10,687 nucleotides of DNA from Deltaproteobacteria bacterium (lineage in GTDB: Bacteria > Desulfobacterota > Desulfobacteria > Desulfobacterales > JAFDCJ01): positions 1 through 10,687 of the forward strand of contig JAJRVC010000579.1 in the NCBI GenBank assembly GCA_024277475.1, read 5' to 3'. The stretch's first letter is position 1. The number at the start of each line of letters is the position of its first letter. The notes under the pieces are model-generated. The model made no database searches. It saw only the letters and a list, made by a program, of their open reading frames with translations, and had not been told where the DNA came from. Position numbers and translations under genes: made by a program. Below are positions 1 through 6,438 of the stretch, in pieces.

Positions 1-7
1 ATGGCCC

Positions 8-105
8 TTTTTTCTCTGAGCGGCGTTCTCCGCGGGTTTACGTCTGCGAAGTACGAAAAGTACGTCTCAACGTAAACCCTTGTGCGGCCTTGCTCAGAGA
101 AAAAA
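8..105. repeat. 98-base compound hairpin (nested inverted repeats)
   Basis: The outer arms TTTTTTCTCTGAGC (8-21) and GCTCAGAGAAAAAA (92-105) are perfect complements over 14 bp. Inside them GGGTTTACGT (34-43) pairs perfectly with ACGTAAACCC (70-79), CCGC (30-33) can pair with GCGG (84-87), and a small GTAC-GAAAA-GTAC hairpin lies at 51-63. Read on either strand the structure ends in a run of T, so it could be a bidirectional terminator between the acyl-CoA ligase and a gene to the left. It could equally be a palindromic dispersed element or part of a small RNA. The pairing is seen directly; the role is inferred. Confidence 0.6.
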
Positions 106-400
106 TTGCTCATTTCTGAATTGGAAACTTACGCCAGTGCCTATGGATAAAAATGGCTTCGTGGATGGGCACTAGATAATATAATTCATCAGGTACGAAA
201 GAGAATAATTGTTGATTAAATGCTGTTGGTGGTATTGTCAATAATTTTTTATTCTATTTCGGAATATCTCAAAAATAAATTATATTTCTGTTGATATACT
301 CAGTTTATATAAATTGGCTTAAGCTCTGCTACTGTCAAATCAGTTCATTGCTGCAAATCGGGGATACATTACCAGTAACGCTCTCGAATACTAAGCCAAT
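106..400. other. Gene-free AT-rich intergenic region
   Basis: No open reading frame with a credible start and protein-like composition was found on either strand. The stretch is AT-rich and lies downstream of the minus-strand acyl-CoA ligase. Its only clear structure is the inverted repeat listed at 309-404. Confidence 0.6.
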
Positions 401-404
401 TTAT
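309..404. repeat. 13-bp perfect inverted repeat, 96-base span, covering a stop codon
   Basis: ATAAATTGGCTTA (309-321) and TAAGCCAATTTAT (392-404) are exact reverse complements with 70 bases between them. The right arm contains the stop codon (403-401) of the minus-strand acyl-CoA ligase. This may be a large stem-loop at the 3' end of that transcript, or the terminal inverted repeats of a short non-autonomous element. I see no target-site duplication at the outer edges (left ...TTTAT, right TTCCA...), so the mobile-element reading is weak. Confidence 0.5.
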
Positions 405-1960
405 TTCCAATGAGGATCCCGCAGGGCTTTTTTGTAAATCTTCCCCGAGCCGGTTTTGGGAAGTTCGTCTAAAAATATGACGGATTTCGGAGCTTTGTAT
501 GAGGCCTGGTGTTGTTTGCAGAATCGGATAATTTCCATTTCAGTGACGGATTCGTTTGCCTTGAGCACCACAGCCGCCGATACCGCTTCACCCCACTTTT
601 CATCCGGTACGCTGAACACGGCGGCTTCCAGCACTTTGGGGTGCATATAAAGCACATTTTCTACTTCCGTTGAATACACATTCTCACCACCGGTGACGAT
701 CATGTCCTTTTTACGGTCCACGATGTTGACATACCCTTCGGTATCGACAACTGCCAGATCTCCTGTTCGAAGCCAGCCGTTGGAAAACGCCTGTTCGGTT
801 TCCTGCCTTTGATTCCAGTATCCGGGGGTAACGGTATCACCGCGTACCCAGATTTCACCCACCTGCGCTTCATCAGCTGCGACGGGATTTCCATTTTCGT
901 CCACCACTTTAAGGTCTACCGCCATGAAGGGGCGACCGGTCTTGGATTTGTATTTGAATTGATCTTCCGGCGGCAGGTCCTGCAAGTGCTGTTTTATAAT
1001 GCTGAAGGTCAGATAAGGGCTGGTCTCCGTCATGCCGTAGGTTTGAATATAATCACAGCCAAAAGCCTCCATAATGCTTCGGACAACTTCCGGTGCAATG
1101 GGTGCCCCGCCGCTTAGAATTACTCGCAGGCTTGAAAAATCAAATTCGCCGACCTTTGGGTGCTTGATCATCAGATTGAGCATGGTGGGGATCATATTGC
1201 TCAAGGTGATGCGTTCTTTCTCAATGGTGGCCATCACCGCCTCAGCCTCAAACTGGGCCACCATCACGTGACAGCCGCCGACCCAGGTAATGGCAAACGC
1301 GGCCCAGGCATCCGCCAGGTGAAACATGGGAGCAATATGACCCCAGATATCGCTGTCCGTAAGTTTAAGTTCGGCAATGGTCCCCAAGGCATGGAGGCTA
1401 ACGTTTTTATGGGTGAGCATGACGCCTTTGGGGCGACCGGTGGTGCCACTGGTATAGTAAAGATGGGCAACATCATCGTCACGCACTGCGACAGGCTGAA
1501 AAAAACCTGCGTGTCTACGAATTACAGTTTCATATTCATAACATGTGATCCTCTCAGAAAAGGAGGGTGAATCCCCGATCCGGAGAATTCCCTCCAGCGG
1601 TGTATCTTCGTCAAGAATTTCTTTTACCAGGGAAGCGAAACGTGATCCGGTCACCAGCCATCGGGATCCGGAATCCCGCAAAATGAATGCAATTTCTTTC
1701 GGTGCCAGGCGATAGTTCAGCGGATTTAAAATCGCACCGATTCCGGCGGCCGCATAGTAGGTTTCAAAAAACGCGAAGGAGTTGACCTCGAGAATGGAAA
1801 TGCGGTCCCGGGGGTTTATGTTGCGGTCCTGGAAAAAACGTGCCAGGGCATCAACCCGGTCCCCGATCCGGGCATAAGTGAACGAGCGGTCACCGTCAAT
1901 GACGCCCACTTTATCAGGATATAAATTGCGGGCCTTTCTCAGCGTCAACCAGATGTCCAA
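401..1960 (-). CDS. AMP-forming acyl-CoA synthetase (fatty-acyl/aryl-CoA ligase, FadD-like)
   Basis: This 519-residue protein is a class I adenylate-forming enzyme that would activate a carboxylic acid with ATP to an acyl-adenylate and transfer it to CoA. Visible motifs are the phosphate-binding loop YYTSGTTGRPKG (168-179), the acyl/AMP motif YGMTET (308-313), the hinge region GWLRTGDLA followed by DRKKDMIVTGGENVYS (395-430), and the C-terminal PKTGSGKIYKK with the catalytic lysine at 507. Length is normal for the family. Start: TTG at 1960 is the first usable start after an in-frame stop, with AGGA upstream at suitable spacing. It lies 18 bases after the PIN toxin gene on the same strand, so it may share that promoter. 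The acid substrate (medium- or long-chain fatty, or aromatic) cannot be told from sequence alone. The acyl-CoA ligase call is secure; the exact subfamily is not. Confidence 0.93.
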   Translation of the reverse strand: MDIWLTLRKARNLYPDKVGVIDGDRSFTYARIGDRVDALARFFQDRNINPRDRISILEVNSFAFFETYYAAAGIGAILNPLNYRLAPKEIAFILRDSGSRWLVTGSRFASLVKEILDEDTPLEGILRIGDSPSFSERITCYEYETVIRRHAGFFQPVAVRDDDVAHLYYTSGTTGRPKGVMLTHKNVSLHALGTIAELKLTDSDIWGHIAPMFHLADAWAAFAITWVGGCHVMVAQFEAEAVMATIEKERITLSNMIPTMLNLMIKHPKVGEFDFSSLRVILSGGAPIAPEVVRSIMEAFGCDYIQTYGMTETSPYLTFSIIKQHLQDLPPEDQFKYKSKTGRPFMAVDLKVVDENGNPVAADEAQVGEIWVRGDTVTPGYWNQRQETEQAFSNGWLRTGDLAVVDTEGYVNIVDRKKDMIVTGGENVYSTEVENVLYMHPKVLEAAVFSVPDEKWGEAVSAAVVLKANESVTEMEIIRFCKQHQASYKAPKSVIFLDELPKTGSGKIYKKALRDPHWK

Positions 1961-1978
1961 TGTGTGGTCCTTTCCATT

Positions 1979-2374
1979 TTACCAGATCGTTTTAACATGG
2001 GGATAATTCAACAATTTTTTATCTTTAGTGACCAAAGGAGCACCAGCCGACAACGCGGTAGCTATGATTATCCGATCCGCAGGATCCGGGTGAAGTGGTT
2101 GGGGTAAGTTTATCGATTTAACTGCTATGGAGTTTGAAACCGCTATGAATTGAATAAATGGCAGACTTTCAGATTTTGCTATCCAATCGGTTACATCCAG
2201 CGAAAGCTTTAATCTCTTTTTTGCAACCAGAAGAGCGACTTCCCAGGCACTAATTGATGAGATTAAAACACTCTTCTCCCTTACAGCTGCGGACACCGCT
2301 TCTCTCGCTCTCTTTGACAGGACCTCCGGCTTACTGATAAACCAGAGCCAGGTATGCGTATCTAGCACAATCAT
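1979..2374 (-). CDS. PIN-domain toxin of a type II toxin-antitoxin module (VapC-like)
   Basis: This 131-residue PIN-domain protein is a likely Mg2+-dependent ribonuclease toxin. The acidic residues expected in the active site are present: D5 in LDTHTWLW, E45 in SISAWEV, D100 in HPDPADRIIIATA, and D118 in LVTKDKKL. With all four in place the nuclease site looks intact. Length matches single-domain VapC-type toxins. The start ATG at 2374 is preceded by GGGGA six bases upstream. The antitoxin gene ends 15 bases before it and the acyl-CoA ligase begins 18 bases after its stop, so all three are probably cotranscribed. The RNA target is not predictable here. The family call is firm; activity in the cell is inferred from the partner gene and intact residues. 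Confidence 0.92.
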   Translation of the reverse strand: MIVLDTHTWLWFISKPEVLSKRAREAVSAAVREKSVLISSISAWEVALLVAKKRLKLSLDVTDWIAKSESLPFIQFIAVSNSIAVKSINLPQPLHPDPADRIIIATALSAGAPLVTKDKKLLNYPHVKTIW

Positions 2375-2389
2375 TATTAATCCCCAATG

Positions 2390-2623
2390 TTAGCGTAAAG
2401 CTTCCCAATCTTCCAGTCCAACCGGCTCAGTTGGATCCTCATATTTAAGGACCGTATTGCGAAGGGCCTTCAAGGTCTTTGCGGGATTTTCTGCATAAGG
2501 CACAATTTTTAAAACCGGTTTGCCACGATCGCAGATGATCAATTCCTTTCCGGTCTTCTCAATTTCACGGAAATAATGCAAAGCACGAGGCTTAAACTTT
2601 GATTTTGAAATCATTTGCTCCAT
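2390..2623 (-). CDS. Phd/YefM-family antitoxin
   Basis: This 77-residue protein matches the layout of Phd/YefM antitoxins: an N-terminal DNA-binding half (MEQMISKSKFKPRALHYF) containing the typical stretch ELIICDRGKPVLKIVPY (27-43, where family members read 'vvitd.gkpvavivp'), followed by a charged C-terminal tail that normally wraps the toxin. It should neutralise the PIN toxin encoded just downstream and repress their shared promoter. Start: ATG at 2623 has GAGGA seven bases upstream; a second ATG three codons in is less well placed. The promoter at 2778-2805 with flanking repeats fits autoregulation. Pairing of a Phd-type antitoxin with a PIN toxin is common. Confidence 0.88.
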   Translation of the reverse strand: MEQMISKSKFKPRALHYFREIEKTGKELIICDRGKPVLKIVPYAENPAKTLKALRNTVLKYEDPTEPVGLEDWEALR

Positions 2624-2651
2624 GATGGTTTCCTCAACTTATTTCGTCCTA

Positions 2652-2746
2652 GGTTCAGCGGTTCAACTATTAAACTATTCGACGAGGACTTCGGGTCTTT
2701 AATGGCTTCTTTGTCCTTAACCCTGAACGTTGAACCCTGAACCGCT
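2652..2746. repeat. Inverted repeat of GGTTCA motifs with a heptamer tract
   Basis: GGTTCAGCGGTTCAA (2652-2666) is mirrored by TTGAACCCTGAACC (2730-2743 region) with one base missing. The core AGCGGTTCA (2657-2665) and TGAACCGCT (2738-2746) is a perfect 9-bp match. The right arm is itself three 7-base units beginning GAAC (2725-2745), the same family as the repeats at 6234-6275. It lies in the leader between the promoter and start codon of the toxin-antitoxin operon, so it could fold in that mRNA. Confidence 0.5.
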
Positions 2747-2748
2747 CT

Positions 2749-2767
2749 GTTTAGGTTTGTCCTAAAC
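2749..2767. promoter_or_regulatory. Palindrome GTTTAGG-N5-CCTAAAC, possible operator or leader hairpin
   Basis: The perfect 7-bp arms (2749-2755 and 2761-2767) flank a five-base loop, TTTGT. On the minus strand it begins about 11 bases past the -10 box of the toxin-antitoxin promoter, about where transcription should start. That is a usual position for an operator bound by an antitoxin or toxin-antitoxin complex. Binding is inferred. Confidence 0.45.
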
Positions 2768-2771
2768 TGAC

Positions 2772-2794
2772 ATGGTCATAATACTATGGTCATA
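2772..2794. repeat. Direct repeat ATGGTCATA x2 at the toxin-antitoxin promoter
   Basis: Two identical copies of ATGGTCATA (2772-2780 and 2786-2794) lie 14 bases apart, overlapping and flanking the minus-strand -10 box. A repeat near one and a half helical turns apart inside the core promoter is a candidate operator pair for antitoxin autorepression. The repeat is seen directly; the function is inferred. Confidence 0.45.
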
Positions 2795-2805
2795 TTTTTT
2801 GTCAA
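2778..2805 (-). promoter_or_regulatory. Sigma-70-like promoter of the antitoxin-toxin-ligase operon
   Basis: Read on the minus strand, a perfect -35 box TTGACA (2805-2800) is followed after 16 bases by TATTAT (2783-2778), a 5 of 6 match to the -10 consensus. Transcription would start near 2770, leaving a leader of roughly 150 bases before the antitoxin ATG. It is the best promoter match I found in the window. Confidence 0.65.
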
Positions 2806-2870
2806 GTTATTACACACGTGCAAATTTATTGAGATTTTTGAGGATATGTGGTTTTAAATCCACAGATTCA

Positions 2871-2902
2871 CAGAATACATTATTCGATGTTCGACGTTCA
2901 TT
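2871..2902. repeat. Dispersed repeat copy 1 (CAGAATACATTATTCGA plus heptamers)
   Basis: The 17 bases CAGAATACATTATTCGA (2871-2887) recur exactly at 6439-6455. The bases that follow in both copies are similar (about 10 of 13 identical) and form 7-base units of GTTCGAC type (2882-2888, 2889-2895, 2896-2902). Both copies sit in intergenic DNA upstream of plus-strand genes. Confidence 0.6.
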
Positions 2903-2959
2903 TTTTTTAGGTAACCCGTCATATGAAAATAGCCAAGGTAAAAGTTTCTTTTGATCAGA

Positions 2960-2980
2960 CTGGCCGTTTTTTTTGGCCAG
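2960..2980. repeat. Short hairpin CTGGCC-N9-GGCCAG
   Basis: Perfect 6-bp arms (2960-2965 and 2975-2980) enclose a G followed by eight T. The T run is in the loop rather than after the stem, so it is not a normal terminator. No role can be assigned. Confidence 0.35.
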
Positions 2981-3009
2981 AGGCTCCGCTCGTATGTAAT
3001 AAAAACAAC

Positions 3010-3125
3010 ACCCCCTTTCAGGGAGGAACCAGCGCCCCCGCGGAGCGGGATCTTCGACGAGCCCTCCCTACGGTCCGTAAGCTGGACCCGGGTATCTACT
3101 TCGCCGCAGTTTGCCACGGCAAGGT
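3010..3125. repeat. GC-rich hairpin island in an AT-rich gap
   Basis: This block is clearly richer in GC than the sequence on both sides and contains several inverted repeats: AGGGAGG/CCTCCCT (3020-3026/3063-3069) enclosing CCCGC-GGA-GCGGG (3037-3049), TACGG-T-CCGTA (3069-3079), and TTGC-CACG-GCAA (3111-3122). It may be a dispersed intergenic repeat or a structured RNA. Open frames cross it on both strands, but none has convincing protein character. Confidence 0.4.
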
Positions 3126-3128
3126 TCA

Positions 3129-3201
3129 TTAATACAGTGACATTTTTGGTGTAACCAGGTAAAATCCATATTCGCGTAACAAAGTGTCGCTGTAGTGTTA
3201 A
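3129..3201. promoter_or_regulatory. Imperfect inverted repeat immediately upstream of the receiver/PEP-binding gene
   Basis: TTAATACAGTGACA (3129-3142) is mirrored by TGTCGCTGTA (3185-3194) and TTAA (3198-3201), with one mismatch and a three-base insertion. The right arm ends about 20 bases before the start codon at 3223. It could be a regulator site or a 5' leader stem. A weak promoter-like pair, GTAACA-N17-TAATAT (3176-3204), overlaps the right arm, but it would leave a very short leader. Confidence 0.4.
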
Positions 3202-3222
3202 TATTCTAAAAGGACCATTCAC

Positions 3223-6192
3223 ATGACTTTAGAAATCGAGAGCTTTTCCGAGGATTTTGATCCTCATTTTAAAATTTTTCACGAGTTGATGGCCAATAAG
3301 GTCAGGGAAGTCCTGCTGGTCTCTACCCCTTATGATGCCTGGATCATGGAGGAAGATTGCCGCCTTTCCGAGAGAATTATTCATGAATACCGCGGGTTGA
3401 ATCTCAGTAACCCGCCCCGCTTTACCTGGGTTGCCACAGCCGGGGAAGCCCTGGCAGTGCTGGACAAAAAAAAATTTGATCTGGTTATCACCATGCTGCA
3501 TCTGGCTGATATGGATGCCTTCATGCTGGGACGGAAAATAAAGAATAAAGATGCAGACCTGCCGGTGATTCTTTTAACCCATAGTGCACTGCCTTCAGAG
3601 GAGTCCAGCCGGGTGTTTACCCAACCGCCCGGAATTGACCGTACGTTTGTGTGGTCGGGCGATACGGATATTCTGGTCGCCCTGGTTAAAAGCGCGGAGG
3701 ATTCGATGAATGTTGCCCGCGATACGGAATCAGCCGGCATCAGGGTCATTCTTTTTGTGGAGGATTCTCCGGTTTACATATCCACCCTGCTGCCTGTGCT
3801 CTACCGGGAGTTGGTGTCTCAGACCCAGGCGGTGCTGGAGGAGGGCCTTAATGAAGAACATCGCCTGCTGACCATGCGCGCCCGTCCGAAAATCCTTGTG
3901 GCCAGAAATTACGAAGAAGCCGATAGTCTGTATGGAAAGTATAAACCTTATGTGCTGGGTGTTATTTCAGATGTGCGCTTTCCGCGAAACGGCAAATTGG
4001 ACGAAAATGCCGGTGTGGCCTTTCTTTCCAAAATTAAGAAGGACCGATTCGACATACCCCTTTTGCTAACCAGTTCGGAATCCTCCAATGCCGCAAAGGC
4101 GGTTAAGATTCCTGCTCTTTTTGTCGATAAAAATTCACCTTCGTTAATCTCGGAGGTGCGTTCTTTTTTCCTGGGACAGCTTTGCTTTGGAGATTTTATT
4201 TTCCGCAAGCCGGACGGAAGAGAAATCGCCCGGGCGTCCAACACGCGCTCTTTTGAGAGGCTTCTTCATGAAATTCCGGATGATTCATTCGTGCATCATG
4301 CCAGTCGTAATGATTTTTCAAGATGGCTTTTTGTCCGCACGGAAATCATGCTGGCCTCTAAGCTAAGACCTATCAGAGAAGAAGATTTTTCCAGTGTTGA
4401 CAAGCACCGGCAGTATCTTATTTCTATCATCCAGGCCCGGCGCAGTCGGCGCCAAAAAGGCGTGGTGGTAAACTTTGAGGCCGGTGAATTTGATCTTGAC
4501 ACGGAATTTTTTAAGATCGGTACGGGCTCACTTGGCGGAAAGGCCCGGGGACTGGCCTTTGTGTCTAATCTGCTTAAGCGGCTTCCAATGATCCACCAAA
4601 AATTTAAAAATATAAACATTATTGTTCCCCAGGCCATGGTGATCACCACTGAAGGATTTGAAGCCTTTGTCGAGGTAAATAACCTGAAAGGGTATTCAAA
4701 GTCGGATGCTCCGGATGAAGAGATTGCTGAAATGTTTTGCAAGGCTGCCTTTCCCCAGTGGATCGGCGACGACCTGAAGGCCTATTTGGCAAGGATAACC
4801 TATCCACTGGCCGTGCGCTCTTCCAGTCTTTTGGAAGATGCACAATTTCGCGCCTATGCCGGTCTTTACCGAACTTTTATGGTTCCCAACGATCATCCGA
4901 ATCTCGATACGAGATTGGCACAGCTGATAAACGCCATCAAGCTGGTGTATGCCTCCACTTATTTTCAAAGCCCCAAAGCGTTTTCCAGGCGGGTTGGGCA
5001 ACGCACGGAAGAAGAGAAGATGGCGGTTATCATTCAACAGCTTGTTGGCGAACGATATGGTGATTATTTCTATCCGGCCATCTCAGGGGTTGCCCAATCG
5101 CATAATTACTATCCTTATTCCAAAATGCAACCTGAGGAAGGAATTGCCACGATTGCCATGGGTTTAGGGAAAACCGTGATGGAGGGAGAAAAGGCCCTGC
5201 GGTTTTCTCCGAAATATCCACAGATCCTTCCCCAGAGGACCACCGTAGATGATATCCTGGAAAATTCCCAGCGATTTTTCTTTTCACTGAAAATGGGGGG
5301 TCCGTATCCTGAACTCGGAATCAATGAAGATGCCAATCTTGCAAAACGTGAGGTCGACGAGGTCACCGAGGATCCTCCAATGAAACTGCTGGCCAGTACC
5401 TACATCCCGGAAGAGCATCGAATGAGAGATACCACCCATATACCCGGCTACCGGGTTCTCACCTTTTCCCAGATACTCAAATATGATTTGTTTCCTCTGG
5501 CCGATCTGCTTTCTGATGTTTTGCAGGTGGGTCAGGAGGGGATGGGGTGTCCGGTGGAACTTGAGTTTTCAGTCAATTGGCCCCAAGAACAGGATCGCAA
5601 ACCGGAATTTGCACTCTTACAGCTAAGACCGATGACCGCCAGGGCGGAGCTTGGGCAGGTCGAAATCAGCCAGGCAGACGTTGCCAGAGCGTTCTGCCAC
5701 TCCTTCCACGCGCTGGGCAATGCTGAAAAAAACGATATTGCGGACATACTCTATGTAAAACCGAATACCTTCGATGTCAGCCGCATGCCTGATATTGCGC
5801 GTGAGATCGGTGAATTGAATTCCAGCCTGGTGCGGCAAAGAAAAAAATATATTCTGATCGGTCCGGGCAGATGGGGGTCGGCGGATCGCTGGTTGGGGAT
5901 TCCGGTGAGCTGGGCGGAAATTTGCGGGGTCAGCGCGATGATCGAAACTTCTTCGCCTGATTTGAAAGCAGAACCATCCCAAGGGTCACATTTTTTCCAC
6001 AACATTTCAACCCTGGGTATCAACTATATTATGGTAACGGAAAACGAGGAAGATTTTTTGGACTGGAGCTGGCTGATTTCACTTCCAGTGGTCAAAGAAA
6101 CAGCTTTTGTTGCCCAAGTAGAGCTTGCACGCCCTTTTGTTTTAAAGGTGGACGGCCGAAATTCACGGTGTGTAATGTATCAGGTGGAGTAG
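3223..6192 (+). CDS. Two-receiver / PEP-synthase-type ATP-grasp fusion protein lacking His and PEP-barrel domains
   Basis: This 989-residue protein has four regions. (1) A receiver-like fold at about 27-160 with DLVIT followed by M91 where the phosphoacceptor Asp should be, no acidic pair after strand 1, and no conserved Lys: a pseudo-receiver. (2) An intact receiver at about 173-318 with E180/D181, acceptor D250 in GVISDVRFP, T283 and K303. (3) A PPDK/PEP-synthase N-terminal ATP-grasp domain at about 430-805: GSLGGKARG (435-443), AVRSSSLLED (530-539), GLGKTVMEGE (647-656) and the closing LLQLRPM (798-804). (4) A C-terminal region (about 835-989) with IGPGRWGSADRW and EPSQGSHFFHN. The swivelling phosphohistidine domain and PEP TIM barrel of true PEP synthases are absent. 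ATP binding controlled by phosphorylation is inferred; the reaction is unknown. No histidine kinase gene lies nearby. The ATG has AAAAGGA eight bases upstream. Confidence 0.88.
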   Translation: MTLEIESFSEDFDPHFKIFHELMANKVREVLLVSTPYDAWIMEEDCRLSERIIHEYRGLNLSNPPRFTWVATAGEALAVLDKKKFDLVITMLHLADMDAFMLGRKIKNKDADLPVILLTHSALPSEESSRVFTQPPGIDRTFVWSGDTDILVALVKSAEDSMNVARDTESAGIRVILFVEDSPVYISTLLPVLYRELVSQTQAVLEEGLNEEHRLLTMRARPKILVARNYEEADSLYGKYKPYVLGVISDVRFPRNGKLDENAGVAFLSKIKKDRFDIPLLLTSSESSNAAKAVKIPALFVDKNSPSLISEVRSFFLGQLCFGDFIFRKPDGREIARASNTRSFERLLHEIPDDSFVHHASRNDFSRWLFVRTEIMLASKLRPIREEDFSSVDKHRQYLISIIQARRSRRQKGVVVNFEAGEFDLDTEFFKIGTGSLGGKARGLAFVSNLLKRLPMIHQKFKNINIIVPQAMVITTEGFEAFVEVNNLKGYSKSDAPDEEIAEMFCKAAFPQWIGDDLKAYLARITYPLAVRSSSLLEDAQFRAYAGLYRTFMVPNDHPNLDTRLAQLINAIKLVYASTYFQSPKAFSRRVGQRTEEEKMAVIIQQLVGERYGDYFYPAISGVAQSHNYYPYSKMQPEEGIATIAMGLGKTVMEGEKALRFSPKYPQILPQRTTVDDILENSQRFFFSLKMGGPYPELGINEDANLAKREVDEVTEDPPMKLLASTYIPEEHRMRDTTHIPGYRVLTFSQILKYDLFPLADLLSDVLQVGQEGMGCPVELEFSVNWPQEQDRKPEFALLQLRPMTARAELGQVEISQADVARAFCHSFHALGNAEKNDIADILYVKPNTFDVSRMPDIAREIGELNSSLVRQRKKYILIGPGRWGSADRWLGIPVSWAEICGVSAMIETSSPDLKAEPSQGSHFFHNISTLGINYIMVTENEEDFLDWSWLISLPVVKETAFVAQVELARPFVLKVDGRNSRCVMYQVE

Positions 6193-6233
6193 GTAGGGCC
6201 TTTGGCCGTTGGAGGTGGAATGGTGAATTGATT

Positions 6234-6275
6234 GAACGTCGAACTTTGAACGCCCAACGTCGAACTTCGAATATT
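6234..6275. repeat. Six tandem degenerate heptamers, consensus GAACNYY
   Basis: Starting at 6234, six consecutive 7-base units begin GAAC, GAAC, GAAC, CAAC, GAAC and GAAT, with the last three bases varying around GTC, TTT, GCC or TTC. A period of exactly seven is held for 42 bases, and a weaker seventh unit (GAT...) follows. Related units occur at 2725-2745 and, on the opposite strand, at 2882-2902 and 6450-6485. It lies 41 bases past the stop codon of the 989-residue gene. Confidence 0.65.
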
Positions 6276-6309
6276 GATAATCCCGTAAAAAGTCAAAATT
6301 ATCAAATAT
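6271..6309 (+). terminator. AT-rich stem-loop, possible weak terminator
   Basis: TTGATAAT (6274-6281) pairs perfectly with ATTATCAA (6298-6305), and ATA/TAT can extend the stem past a one-base bulge. It is followed by CGATCTTTTAA. The stem is AT-rich and the T run is short, so termination of the upstream gene here is only possible. Confidence 0.3.
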
Positions 6310-6438
6310 CGATCTTTTAACCTATTGAAATTATTAAGTGTGAAATTTTATTTTGTGTTTTTTGTGCCTTTTTGCGGCCACATCTTTTTTTAAATTGATC
6401 GTTCGACCTTGTCGTTGGGCCCTGAGGCTCTCGACGGG

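Noticed and set aside
1..75. Open frame of 24 codons from ATG at base 1 to TAA at 73-75
   Set aside because: It lies almost wholly inside the compound hairpin and its upstream sequence is outside the window, so neither a start signal nor protein character can be judged.
2923..3132. Plus-strand 69-codon frame starting MKIAKVKVSF
   Set aside because: The first residues look protein-like, but there is no good ribosome binding site, most of the frame crosses the GC-rich hairpin island, and I recognise no family.
2854..3222. Minus-strand 122-codon frame across the same gap
   Set aside because: Composition is not protein-like, it crosses the repeats and the inverted repeat, and it ends against the opposite gene's start region; most likely chance.
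2640..3222. Possible CRISPR array because of the repeated short motifs
   Set aside because: The units are 7 bases, degenerate and directly adjacent, with no constant repeat of 23-40 bases and no unique spacers; no cas genes are present.
3223..6192. Naming the 989-residue protein PEP synthase (ppsA)
   Set aside because: Only the ATP-grasp domain is shared; the phosphohistidine and PEP-binding barrel domains required for that reaction are absent.
6197..6207. GGCC-TTT-GGCC hairpin just after the stop of the 989-residue gene
   Set aside because: A four-bp stem with no following T run is too weak to call a terminator.
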